A stretch of 64,000 nt of DNA, taken from Trichopus zeylanicus subsp. travancoricus. Lineage: Eukaryota; Streptophyta; Magnoliopsida; Dioscoreales; Dioscoreaceae. Positions 23,854 through 35,764 of this stretch are shown piece after piece. Numbering within the stretch: the first letter of the stretch is position 1; every line of letters begins with the position of its first letter. The notes below the pieces were generated by a model. That model saw nothing but the letters and a program-made list of their open reading frames with translations. It did not search any database and had not been told where the DNA came from. The translations under genes and the position numbers were made by a program. Where the stretch lies: the NCBI GenBank assembly GCA_005019695.1, contig RXID01014318.1, forward strand, positions 228,036-292,035, written 5' to 3'.

Positions 23854-24653
23854 TAAAGTGGACCCCAGATAAGACATAGTTTGAGCATAATTGCATTCAT
23901 CTACAGTTTCTATGTTGAAAAACTTAACATGGGATCTTATTATGTTAATCTCAAAATCCTGTGCATATGATAGATAACTCCATTTAAGGCTACGCAGTTC
24001 AAATTGGCTACATGGTAACCCTCTATATTGCCTAGATTTCGAGGAAAGTACTTGGGAGAATATTATTTTTGACATAATAGAAGTTATATGCAGAATTATG
24101 TAGTCTAAAATATATTTATAGAGAAGGATTGCTTATGGCTCTAGATGCCAAGGTGAAACTGTAAGTGCTAGCTAAAGCAGATGGTTGCTTGCCTAAATTG
24201 CCAGGTACTAGTCGCTAGGTACCTTGACAATTCGGTTCCTGTCAATGTATGGGCGTCTGCCTTAGACTAAATCTTCTCAAAGTAAAACCATTCTTTGTCT
24301 TCAACTAGAATGTTGCATACTTGCATGTAATGGAAATTTCTCCCTGGTTTTACTAGACTAGTTCTCATAAACCTCTTTTTGTATGTCAGACTCTAAGCAT
24401 TGATAACTTTCTTTTGTTATTCCATTTGTGTTTATCTCAATGAGACATTGTGATAGTCAAAATATCAAATACTTATATTTATTATTTTGATTGTTTTTCA
24501 GGGTCTCTGAGAGCTCTGTTTGCCCTGATTTGCATTTCTGATCTGGCCATACGAAGGAGAAGCTGTAAACTAACACCAACTCAGAAGGCTTCATGGAGCT
24601 TTCTCTGTTCAAAATTATTTGTCACTGGTTGAACTTCACTTTTCTTAACAAAA

Positions 24654-27280
24654 ATGGAAGCGAAGAACGTAAGGATATTGGATAATGAAAGGATATTATC
24701 TCTGAACACAAGATGAAGCAAGGTACATCTTCTGCTCTGATTTTTTCTGGTGCTGACCATGCTTTGGTTCAACACCAGCTTCTTGCAGATAGATCTTCTG
24801 TCAGCTGTAAGTGTAGTTTCTACGGCTGTCTGAAGAGTGAGTTGCCACAACAATTTCTGTTTTATCAGGATAGCACATGGCAAGAATTTCCTGGCAGTGT
24901 GATTAGTGTGATCTGTGATGACTTTCAGTGTAAAAAGTTGGTTGCAGTAGTAATTCTTAACGGCTGCCATGTGTTGCTAGACTTTGTTCACATGGTCTGT
25001 GATGACTTGGAAGAGGATTTAGGTCGGCTGATTGCCTGGATTGATCAACATGGCAAATGCTTCTTTCCAGAATTACATTCTGAGTAGTATAGTTCTTGTA
25101 GATGTTTCCATTCTAAAGGGGATGGGGATGATATTCATATGAATGGTGTTGCTAATGTAAAATAGGAAGTGCAGGCTCAGATGGCTTCCAAAAGTATGGC
25201 CAACAGCTTAGACTGTCAACAACCGAATGACAAGATAATATTCAATGCTAGGCACAGTGACAAAAACTTTCCTAATTACAAGAAATATGCCGAACCTTTT
25301 GAAAGAACCGGAGAAAACGAACCATTCTTTCTTGACCCAAAAGTTACTGGCTTTGAACCATTACTAAGTACATATATATACTAAGCTTGCTGGTGGTCCA
25401 GATGCAAATTGCACTGTGCAGAATATTCTTTTTCTAGGCTTGGGCGAGGATATTGGTCCAAAGAACATTGTCCGAATCTTCAGAATCTCATTTAAATTGG
25501 ACAGCTTGGGGCAAGTCCATTCTAAGCATTTCCAGGAGCAGGTTGAGTGCACAAAACATCTTCATGGCAACGTGAACATTCGTTATGCTTGGCTTGCTTC
25601 CTCCAAGGATGCCATTGAGGACATCATGTCCAAAGGTTTCATGCACATGGGTACTCCCTCACATGGATCTATGTTTCACTTTGGTATTCATCTTGCTCCA
25701 GCAAATCACTCTGATATCTGGTGAGCCCTTCTCTTTTTCTTTGAAACTTGATCTTTTCAGTTCTATTGGACTTAAATGAATGCTCATGCGGCCAATTTGA
25801 TTTTCTGGAAGGTCTTCAATGACTGTTTGTGGATGAGTCACTGAATCCTTTTACAAGTATTTTAATCCTTTCAGTACTCTTTTTATTTGGAATTTGATAA
25901 AATGGTTTTTCCTCATTGGTTACTCTCCTCAGTGCTAGTTAGTCAGATGTTGATGAAATGTAGTTTATATGGTGTTCTGCTGCATTCTAATGGGAAATGT
26001 GGAAATTGTTCAACTTGGATCTAAGCAGTTCCGACTCAGTAATGAAAGTTTTGATAGTGGTGTAATCTCCAAAAAACAAAGCATTAGACAATATAGAAGT
26101 CACAGATCAATACTCTTATTTATCTGAAATATGTTCTGATTTTTAAAATGTCTTTCAAAGCAAAAGGTAATTCTCTAAAATGATTCATTTATCTTATTTT
26201 GTTCTTTTGAGAAATGAATGATTTCCCAAACAGGAATTTTTCAATGTATTTGCAGAATGTTTGGTTGGTCAAAGAAAGCACATTGAATGTATCTGGGGTT
26301 ACAAGTATTAGTTCAAGCCCTTCACAGATAAACTTCCACCTGATTAATTACATAAGCAGATTGGTTGACCCGCTCTTTTATCTGCTTTAATTTTGAAGCA
26401 TCCTGTCAATAATGAGACTGCTTTACCCATTTTCTTTCCTATATAATCATAGTAATTTGTGTTTGGTCATGGATGTTCTTGGCTTGGAATGACACAATAT
26501 TTAATAGAAGAATGATGACTAATCATAGGGTCCAGGGGTGGTTTGTAAATGCCATACTTTGATCTTAACATGCGGATATTTTATGAAGATTTTGCTTCTA
26601 GTCTTTCTCCAGCTAATAGTATCATTGCTATTCCTTGTGTTGTTCTCATTCTAATTGCCTTCAATCAATTCAATGCAAGCTATGGAGGTGCAATCGTCCG
26701 AAAGAAAATTGGTGATGCCTGCTGCTAGGGGCAATGGTTATAGAGGATATTTATGTCATCACCTTCCTCTTTCCAAATGTTAAATATTTAGTAAAGAGAT
26801 CTGTGAATACAGAAGCCATCTTAAAGCAAAGTTTTAACCTTTTTCTATGTTAATGTGTTGTATTTTTGAGGAACTGGGAAATGGTAATGTGTTGTTTTAT
26901 TCATTTCCAGCAGGGGTTGGGCCATCTCATAACACTTCAGTGCAGACATCACAGGACAAACCTCATGTTTCTGGCAGAGCAGCAAGAGCACCCCCAGTCA
27001 CCTTGGATGCCTTTCTCGATGCTTTTTGCTGCAATTTCTACTGAAGTGCCTCCTCAACATTTGGACCTAATTAACACTCGTTGTGAAGAGTTTAAGATTG
27101 GGATTTTTGCTGTTAATCTTTTGGCAAGATGAATTTTAACTACTTCTTGTTAAATAGCGCCATTCTTTTGTTTCAAACAGAGAAGAAAAATATCCAGGAT
27201 GGACCTTGCCAAGAAGTTGAGAGACAGAAAATTGGGGATAAGCTGTTGATAGCTACAATTTCTGGACTTCAGCATAAGGT
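24654..27280 (+). pseudogene. Broken RCD1/SRO-type (WWE, PARP-like, RST) gene
   Basis: RCD1/SRO proteins are plant nuclear regulators of stress and development with a WWE domain, a PARP-like domain and a C-terminal RST domain. All three are recognisable here but broken. The start MEAKNVRILDNERILSLNTR ends at a stop (24714). A shifted frame carries the WWE part (PQQFLFYQDSTWQEFPGSV, ILNGCHVLLDFVHMV, LIAWIDQHGKCFFPE) and stops at 25085. A further frame runs to 25384, then shifts in an AT run. The first PARP half follows (VNIRYAWLASSKDAIEDIM, GMFHFGIHLAP-like, to 25720). The second half begins at 25933 with a stop at 25940 and a one-base loss in the A run of DVDEN, then reads LMGNVEIVQLGSKQF. 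The RST part (SPWMPFSMLFAAISTEVPP, about 26990-27090) is followed by another frameshift near 27233. At least five lesions, introns kept: a decayed duplicate, not a retrocopy. Confidence 0.85.

Positions 27281-27284
<4 letters not shown>

Positions 27285-27318
<34 letters not shown>
27285..27318 (+). repeat. CT microsatellite
   Basis: A run of about 17 ct units directly follows the last RST-like coding stretch of the SRO pseudogene. Other simple runs in the window include ct at about 33556-33572, ctt at about 35796-35820, ga at about 35978-35998, at near 30220-30242 and gga near 43937-43959. Confidence 0.9.
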
Positions 27319-27319
27319 C

Positions 27320-28255
27320 GATTGCAATTAGTGGAGTTCTGTTTAAATACTGCTGATTCTTGAGTCTTTAAACTAAAATTTCCTGGCCCCACTTATATTA
27401 GCTGTTTTGTTTTGTTTGTATCTCTTGCACTATTCAAGAAAGAGCTGGTAAAGCTTAGGATCTGACCAGCCTGAGCCATTAGTTGATGTCTGTGCTATAT
27501 TTTGTGTAGAGGTGTTTTGAAGATTATATTGCTGATGCTTCAAATCTGGCGGTTGATGGCATGGCTCGAGGTCTCCCTAAAAACATGAGTCCATTGAATG
27601 TTCTAGGTGAACTATAGACTAATAATGCTGAAATGCCTGCCCCTTCACTTTATGCCTATTTTCTCTTCTAAAACGCAGTCTATGATGTAGCTTTTGCCTA
27701 AATTCTGAGCATTACTGCATTGGGATGAAGTTACTGGGGAGAGAAACCAAACTATTAATCCTTGGAGAAATGGATCAGAATAATATAACTGCAATGAGCC
27801 ACTGGTTTCTATTATGTCATTTCGCTGCATGTATGCCCTTGTATCATGCATTTGACAACGATGGCAAAGAGTGTAGCGTTGAAACCCTGGTACAAGAAGC
27901 TGGAGGCTAAGTCTCAGTAGCGGACTTAGCTGGACAAATTTGAATCAACGTAGTAATTAGGTATACCAAACCTTGTCCTTCTTTTCTCTTCTTTTCTTTT
28001 CTAGTGCCATCTAATATCTGTAGTTCGAGTCAGTGGGTGACCGGCATATGCAGCTGCTGGATTTTCTTTTGTCAGCTTCTTGTCAAACTTCTTGTTGTTA
28101 CAAAACTCCCTTCTGTGGGCTGAACTATGATATTATGTTGCGTGCTGCAATGATGTTCTTTCCGTTTCGTGCATGGTTGGAAGTGGAGATATTGGCCTTC
28201 GGCCCAACGCATTCGGACATCAATGAAGGCAATGGGCTGCGGGCAATGGACTCGT
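27320..28255. other. Downstream end of the SRO pseudogene and spacer
   Basis: A short frame near 27508-27615 (CFEDYIADASNLAVDGMARG) is protein-like, but I cannot assign it. It may be a leftover C-terminal exon or chance. The other frames (27725, 28033) have no support. Confidence 0.3.
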
Positions 28256-28470
28256 GGGCCCTGTTTGGTTTGAAACTAAGTTTAGAAATAATCTGACTGA
28301 AAATTTTAATTTTTTTATAAAAAATTAAAATCATTTATCTTAATTTATTATTATATTAAATTATTATAAAAAATTAATTGTTTATTATTATTAAATTGTT
28401 ATAAAGCTAAGTTAATTTTAGTAAAAAATATTAATTTATAAATTTTTTTAATCATTTTTTTAATGAAATG
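28256..28470 (-). mobile_element. AT-rich MITE, copy 1 of 3 (reverse orientation)
   Basis: Starts at tgtttggtttgaaactaagt. Its reverse complement contains ataaattaatattttttact followed by aaaattaa, then taataat-rich blocks, the same order as the copies at 32525-32762 and 55727-55932. Non-coding; about 215 bases. Confidence 0.55.
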
Positions 28471-28899
28471 TCCCCATAAAGTTTTGGGCCAGATACCTCG
28501 ATCAGCACAGAAGAGTAATAGTTGCTCTTCTGCGCGGAGAATTCGTTTTTTGTAATAATTTTCATTTGTTCTGTGAGTAGCGTTGTTGTTTGTTTCAGAT
28601 AAAATGAATTGAGGATATTTTTTTCCTGAGAAAATAAAAAGAATAAGGAGAATCAATGCCAGACAAACTATTTCCCACGAGATAAAGAGACGATAAAAAC
28701 CAAATAAACTCCATCTCGTAAACCTTGAAGTCAAAATCTCGCCAAATCTTTTTACCAACAGAAAAGATGGATAAAAACCTAGTATGGTCACGTCAAAACT
28801 CTCACCACGTGAACAACCCGTACACTAAAGTAATTATCAATAAAAAATTTTAAATTTTCTCTTTTTCTCCAAAATTTGGTAAAAATAAATAAATAAATA

Positions 28900-29420
28900 A
28901 ACATTGGCAAGTGGGGACAGGGCCTTGAATGCGGTCGGAAAGCGACTGGACCAGACCGGCGGTCCGGGTCGGGTCGCAATCAAGCCCGGATTCCGAAGCC
29001 CCGAGCAACAGTACCGCCAAAGTTTCGGCCCGCGGGCAACCCGGACAATCATAAACCACTCCATTGCGAAATCATTCAACCGTTAACCCATCCTGCGACG
29101 AAATTCCCGTCCTGCCCCTCCGCTTTTCTCGGTTCCCGCGCTTTTGCTGGCCTCCCATTGGTCCCGGGGACTCTCTCGTGTCGCTTGTCGTTTTGCCCGC
29201 GGTCGCCGTGGGGCTGGTACTGGAACGGGGGAAGTTGCGAGATTGGGCCACGTGGGCAGATTGATTGAAATGGACGGCGGAAGATGCCGAGTTGCTGGGG
29301 TCGTTGAAAATTGAAATATTCCCGTTTTGAGTGTTGTCTTGCTGCTTGCCGCGGGATGCGGAATATTCACCGTTTCCGGCTCCCGCGTGATTCTCGCGTG
29401 AGTGGTCTTGTTTGGTTTGG
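28900..29420. other. GC-rich island without a gene model
   Basis: Between AT-rich flanks lies about 500 bases of clearly higher GC, with several CpG words and open frames on both strands. None shows a domain or splice chain. It may be a promoter island, a lost first exon or a repeat fragment. Confidence 0.35.
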
Positions 29421-29499
29421 TTTCATCTGGCGGAATCGCAGTAGAAAAGATCTTCTCCTGTTTCCGTGTGCGTCTTACCACACCTGAATGTCCTGTGCC

Positions 29500-32190
29500 A
29501 CATATTCTGCTCTTCTTCTATGGAAAAGTTAAAAAATAAAAAAAGAAACCTACAAATGAGATGAAAATTAATGAAAAAACATTTTATGTCTCATCTAAAT
29601 TGTGAAGGTGCACTTGGATGTAATTAGTAGGTGTGATCATTAGTATAATCAATAAAATGAGCATTAGTCAGGCTGATGGAAATCATCGCGTCTATCAAAA
29701 ATCCAAAGAAGCCCTAGATGATTTCCATACACCTTTTGCAAGTTTATAAAAGGCAATATCATCCATCACTTTCACAAAAATTGACTTGAAATGAAATAAT
29801 TACAAGATGAAAAATGGATAAAAAAAAAATGGGCGCATGAGAGAGAACACAACGCCTTGACATGATCTGACTTACATCTTTATCAGACATGAAGGCGCGA
29901 AACCCTAGGAAATATCATAAAGAAGAATTTGAAGAGAGCAAGAGAGAGATTTCATATCATCATATAGTAATCATTCCAAAATAATATAGATAAATCCAAA
30001 ACAAAGAGCCCCTTCTCATTCTGTTTTTCTCTCTCTCTCTCTTTGATCTCCTGCTTTCTCTCTGTCACTGTGGTCTCTCTGCTGCATAAGATAAAAAGAA
30101 GCCCTGTGCCCCTTCTGCTGCTACACCTCCTCCATTAAAAGTCACACCTGCTGCTTTGCTCTGCACGACGACCACCATAACCCTGCAAAAAAGCTCTTTT
30201 ATCATTCTTTTCGTCCCTAAAGAATATATATATATATATATACTCATTTTAATTACCAGAGAACATAAAGAACACAAAGCAAAGATAAAAGCGAGCTTTA
30301 TTACTTTTCTTGCGTTGCATGGTACCATGCATAAAAGTAAAACGGATGGGTGGCTTCAAAGCAGCAATTATTGTGCTTCCAAACTTTATTCAGAATTAGA
30401 AAAAAAAAATTAGTTAGAGTTGATCATAGTTCTCTTTGGCCGACATTGCCAAAGATATTAGACTTGGGACATTTGGTTCGTGGATCAATGATTTACCATG
30501 TTTGTCTGAAAAATGATTAATCTACGAATAAGTCAAACAACTGACATATCTTAAGTTATGCATGATTATTAGTGTGTACGAATCAGACTAAGCTAGTTTT
30601 CTGTTCATCTATCAGTAGATCAATTTATCTTGCTTTATCCAATAAGCAAAAGCACACCAAATTGCCCATACAGTTGACTCATTGCTAACCCGGCTAGCTG
30701 AGAAAGTATTCAAAATATCTGAGCCTAGTTCTATATAACTGAGACAGCTGACCTTCCTTGGGATATGGGGAACATGCCCATAAATTAAGTCCGGCTAGCC
30801 GACTAGCACCTTCGCCAAACTGGTCTTTTCTGTCAAATCAATATCACAGTGACAACTCATAATGCATATATAATTTTTGTTGCCATTCGTTTCCAATAAT
30901 TCAATTCCTGCGCCAAGGATCGATCTATATTGGCAATGACTAATCACTACAATGAGAGCAACATTGCTTTCCAATAAAATCCCTTTCCAGAAATTTGTGA
31001 TTATCTGTTGAGCTGCATTCGGTGATCAAGAATCATATCTAATGTTTGCAAGAAATAGGGAACATTTAAGCGAACATTCAAATGTGAAGTTGGAAAGAGA
31101 GTTGGAGCAGATTGATGTGATATAAGATCTATCAGGTTTTTCTTGTATTCAAATGTTAGATAGCTAACCTTCCAACAGAAGTGTGCAACCTAGATTTATT
31201 TTTTCTAGCAGCACTTGATGCATTTGACAATATGATGAATTCCATTTATTATTCAGTAGTTGCAATTTGGAGATAAAACACGGCAGATTCCTGCCCCACA
31301 GCAATCTAATTTAAGGTCGGTTTTGCTTAGATGGTCTATATATAATATCAGATCATTAGAATCTAAAAAAAAAAAGATTAAATTGGTCAAAGGAATGAAC
31401 GTGTCCCTCAATTCTTTAATTTAAATGGTTTTCACCAAAAAAAGACAAAGGAATTAGCACTTTGAATTCAGATTGGCAGATGTTGGATTTCAATTTCTGG
31501 TCATGCTCTTAGCATCTAGCTTTAGGAGAAGTAATTAAATATATCTTACGCAAACTAATTATGGTTAGTGAGGGGGCACTTTTCATCATTATATAGGAAA
31601 TCAAAACAATTATGTCATTTTCAAAGTTCATCCATGACCATTAGTGGAGCAAAACACACAAGAAAGAGTGGCAAAAAGACACCCATGCATCAATAAAGGC
31701 TATGTCTTACTGGCTTTGTAATCACTTTTCTGCTCTAAATTGAAGTTTGAGCAAAGCATGAGCATCCATTGCTACTAAAGCTAATTTAATCAAAGGAATG
31801 TGGAAAATGGTTCTGATCATAATATGATGCTTTACAACCAAATAAATTGTGCTTAGCTTGCTTCTTTTATTTTCCCTTTGTTGGGAAAATATAAAGCATA
31901 TCACGTGGATATATATATGCAAATGAACGAAGAATCTGTACTCCTTTTTTCTGCTTAATGACAGTATAAATAGATTATCCCCTCTCTCTTCAAGAACACT
32001 TTGAATCAATAAATCCATTTTAGAATGTTTCTGGAACATATTGCCTTAGGCTCTCTCAGCTTTAATTTAACAAGCATTTTAACACACACATGTACATCGC
32101 TCATCTTTTTAATGCTTTTATCTCCCTGTCTCTTTTTCTTTAAGTGGATCTTCATTTGGGCACCGAAAGACGATCCTTCGAACAAACGCC
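29500..32190. other. Spacer downstream of KANADI
   Basis: Mixed AT-rich DNA with a short TA microsatellite at about 30220-30242. Frames at 30065-30413 and 31722-32039 lack any family signal. No gene found. Confidence 0.5.
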
Positions 32191-32198
32191 AGGGAAGA

Positions 32199-35100
32199 TC
32201 AATGCGGCGTTCCCAAGGTGAACTCGAGATTGGGCTTCTTTGGGCTGGTCTCGGAGAGGCACGACGAGTTCAAATCCGATATCATTTCGAAGCTTTTAGA
32301 CTGCATGTCCTTCTGCAACAGAAAAGAAGGTCTGGATCACCACTCTGGTGCTGGTAATTGAAGCAATTATGTATTGAAGGCAGCGCGAAGGAAAAGCTTT
32401 TCCTTTTCTGTTAAGTGAGTTATGCTGACGGCCCATGTTGCGGAACACAAGGAAGCTCCAGAACATGTGGAGTTCTTTTATCAGTAGTTTATTCAGTAAG
32501 GTAATCCTTAATAGTTAGCAGGAAGTATGACACCGTTTGGCTCACGATTAAGATTATAATTAAGACGAAGACTAGCAAATATTTCTATAAATTAATATTT
32601 TTTTATTAAAATTAATCTTATAATAATTTGAAATTTAAAAATTTATTTATTTTTTAATAATAATTTAATTTAATAATAGTGTAAATTAAATAATATTAAA
32701 TTTATAAAATAAAAAAATAATTTTAAAAAATATTGATCCTGATATGATCTGATCCAAATGAAATTGTGGCTAGTAGTTCTTAGAAATGTACATAAGGTAC
32801 GGTCTTAAAGTAAGTACCTCAAAGGATTTTATGCTTGCAGTGTTGGAATCCCTTGGTTTGTCATGAAACCAGCTTCCCCTACTGCAAAAATAGTAGCAAA
32901 GTATGTTGAAGTCCATTTAAGTAAAGCAGTACTGATAAAATAGAGCCATCTTTCACTATTAGTTTGAGCTGTAACTTGCAAGCTTTATCAGCTGGTGATA
33001 AAAAGTAAAGTTGAGCCCCCATGTGATAGCCCATTGCCCTAAAGAAGAAACAGCCAGGAAGTTCCAAAAGACTAAAGTATATATTTTTTTTACCAGGGGT
33101 TCAACCCCCTATGGGGAGGGTCTTTCTTTCTCTTTGCAAGCCTAGGGCACCAACAAAATCCAAAGTGAAAACTGTCCTTTTTCATGCAGATTTTTCAAAT
33201 GGTTCTGTTCCTTCACCTGGGATAAGGGATGGGATCCTAGTCCTCTTTTTTTAAAACTAGAAGGGATCATTGCACCATGATGGAGGTTGAGTGGTTCCCA
33301 GATCTTGCACAGATGGAACAAAGTTGTGATCTCATCTGCTTTTTGTGAGCACTTGCATGGGCATTGACATTGGATGGTAAAAGGGATGCAGAGAAAGAAG
33401 CTTTGTCACACTAAAATGGTCATTAATGGAGGGGTCTATAGCACTAGATTTGGGCTAATAAAGATTCATTGTGGGTTTCATTTGATGAATTTTGACAGTA
33501 GATTTGCCGATAAATAAGATCAAAGTTTTAAAATTTAAAACAAAAGATTATGACCTCTCTCTCTCTCTCTCTCTGGGTAATGGGGAAAATAATCCCAAAC
33601 CGATTGGTTTGTACGAAAAAAGTCAGAAGTAATGGGAGGAATCTATCCACAATGCACAATAGAACAACATAATCATTCCCATTGTATGGACTTTGGATTT
33701 CCTAATTAGCACCCTTCAGCGATTATTTGGTGACCTTGTTCCTGCTCTTTTAGACAAGAAGCAACTTCCTGTAGCCCAATGCCAAAAATTTTAAATATTG
33801 CAAGCCAATGGGCTTCCTATTAGAAAGAATATCATCATTTATCATTCAAATCTAGCAAAACTTATTAACTTTGTAAAAAGAATTTTTCGGACAGTAGGCT
33901 GATACCTGGAAGAGTTGCTCCACAGACCACCGCAGTTGTCGCCATTATTCCCAGTTGATCTTCCATGGAATCCCTTGGGTTCCTGCCTTAGGTTGTGCAG
34001 CTCAAGCCAGTTGTCATCGGAAACCTCTCCGGCCGAGCCATTCTCAAATCCATCTGCCTTATCTACAAGACACTTGATTTCCATATAAGGTGCAACTAAA
34101 CAAAAAAGAAAGAAAACTTATGTTTTCTTTCTTCCTTTTAATTTAAGAGTCATCTCCTTAGTCCACACCTGAAGAAGCTGTTGGTCTGTCAGTTGTCTTC
34201 ACAGTCCTATACATCTGCCATATTAAGCAGCAAAACATGAGCCAGTTGTAGTGGCACAATAAGGAAGAGCGTCAAATAGATTAATTCATATTAGTCTGTA
34301 TCTTAAGAGCATAGAAAGCAAGCTATTAGAAGTTAATTTAGCCTACAAAAGATGCACATTTATCTCGGTATTTGTGCATGCATGTGTCGCAGTATGAGGC
34401 TATGAGCTATGAATCAGGGATTCGAAAGGACTCATAATTAAGAAATGATGGCACATTGTACTCATCAACTGTTTCCCTGAGAAATTGAATTTCAGCAATT
34501 AAAACGAATTCTCTCTAGCCTTTTTCTATCCTTTCCATTATTGATATATTTCCTGACTTGGAGCAAAATCTGCTAAGCTGCAACAAGCTTGCACAACCAC
34601 TCAAACAGAAGACAGAAAGAAGCACCACCCATTTCTGATAATAATGCAGAATGGAGTGTAATACAATGAAAAACCTAGAAGGTATATGAGAGGAAGAAGA
34701 AGAGGGAAGAAGAAGAAGGGTTTTTTTCCTTATATTATAGTCATTTCGTATGCTCTATTAAAATCTAAAGGAAACACGAAGTTCCTTCACTTGCAGATGG
34801 GATTTATCACCAACAAAGATGACTGAAAAGAAAACAACTAAAACCAACAAAAACCCAAATATGAACAAGAAATGAGAAAAGGAAAAGGAAATAAAGAAAA
34901 AGATGAAGTCTTCTGCAACTCCGGAAAGCCACTTCCTTCTGAGTGCAATACCGAAGGAAGCCAACCGACAATACTAAGAACTTCCACTCTTTTCTCCAAA
35001 TCAAAACAAAACCAAAAAAAGGCAAAAAAAACCCTCACCTGCAAGTGAGATTTCACATGAGCCAAGGTGAGATCCTTCACATCCATGAGCTCAAGGACCG

Positions 35101-35749
35101 ATTTCGGTGTTGCTCCTAAACATCACAACGGATTTCAGTTTTCTAGCAAAATCAAAATAAAAGACGGAAAAGAGAAAGAAAAATTAAAACTGTACTTACT
35201 TTCATGGCCTCCCAAAAGCTCCACAGCATGAACAAATCGGGCATGGAGTGTGGTAGTCCACCGCATCCTCGGCGCCCGCATGCTCCGTTTTGCCGGAAAC
35301 CTTGACGGCACGTACCTCGACCTCGAGGCAAAGGGAGTGGAAGCAGTGCTTGAAGAAGAGTCGCACAAGTGGTGATCTTGCTGCTTCTGCTGGAAATAAG
35401 GGAAAGAAGAAGGGTGCTGGTATACCGGGATCCCTTTTATGGGCCTCATGGCTCCAACCTCTTGGTTGCAGCCTTCGTGGAATATCAATGGGTGGCGGTG
35501 GTGATAGGGTAGGTGGCTATGGTTGAAGTTGGTGGTGATGGTGGCGAAGTCGGAAGGAGTAGGGTTGGCCAAGGTGAGCTCGAAGCCAACGTCGGCCGCC
35601 TTCTTCGAAGGGTTGGGGCCTGAGTCCATGGCTCTCTTCCTAAACCCTAAATCCATGTCTTCCTCTCTTCTTGTCCAGTTTGGTGTTGGTTTGCTGCTCG
35701 GAGGGCTGATCTGAAGCGATAAGTCTGGTTGGGCTGGGAAGAGGTCCAT
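32199..35749 (-). CDS. KANADI-type GARP transcription factor
   Basis: Nuclear DNA-binding regulator of the KANADI group (GARP family), which sets abaxial organ identity and ovule integument growth in known plants. Exons read 35749-35200, 35115-35039, 34214-34169, 34062-33906, 32878-32818 and 32312-32199; phases close for 334 residues. The N-terminal MDLFPAQPDLSLQISPP is the family signature. The GARP domain runs from about 161 to 222 (RAPRMRWTTTLHARFVHAVE, GGHERATPKSVLELM, LTLAHVKSHLQMYRTVK), split by two introns. Later come WSNSSR and the C-terminal KPNLEFTLG motif. The fourth exon could start at 34062 or 34053 (both in frame, three residues apart). The ATG at 35749 is chosen because upstream the frame opens only through TTG. 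The terminal motif reads LGTPH where relatives usually have LGRPH or LGRPDW. A KAN4/ATS-like member is likely, but the subgroup is not certain. Confidence 0.92.
32525..32762 (+). mobile_element. AT-rich MITE, copy 2 of 3
   Basis: Bounded by ccgtttggctc on the left and by atctgatccaaatg on the right, whose reverse complement begins catttggatcagat, giving a short imperfect inverted repeat. The interior (ataaattaatatttttttat, then aaaattaat, then taataataatttaattt) matches the copy at 55727-55932. It lies in the last intron of the KANADI gene, between exons 5 and 6. Confidence 0.6.
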
Positions 35750-35764
35750 TTGCTTGCTCTCCAA

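Larger units (their letters stand above)
22560..24653 (+). other. Leader and leader intron of the SRO pseudogene
   Basis: A GC-richer stretch at about 22560-22900 looks like a first non-coding exon. An acceptor-like tttttcag before ggtctctgag at about 24500 suggests a long leader intron ending about 150 bases before the old start codon. The intron holds a G-tract at about 23060-23125 and a 44-bp tandem array at 23636-23853. The exon limits are inferred. Confidence 0.35.

Noticed and set aside
29083..29481. 132-codon reverse frame in the GC-rich island
   Set aside because: High GC reduces stops by itself. The translation is Pro/Thr/Arg-rich with no motif.
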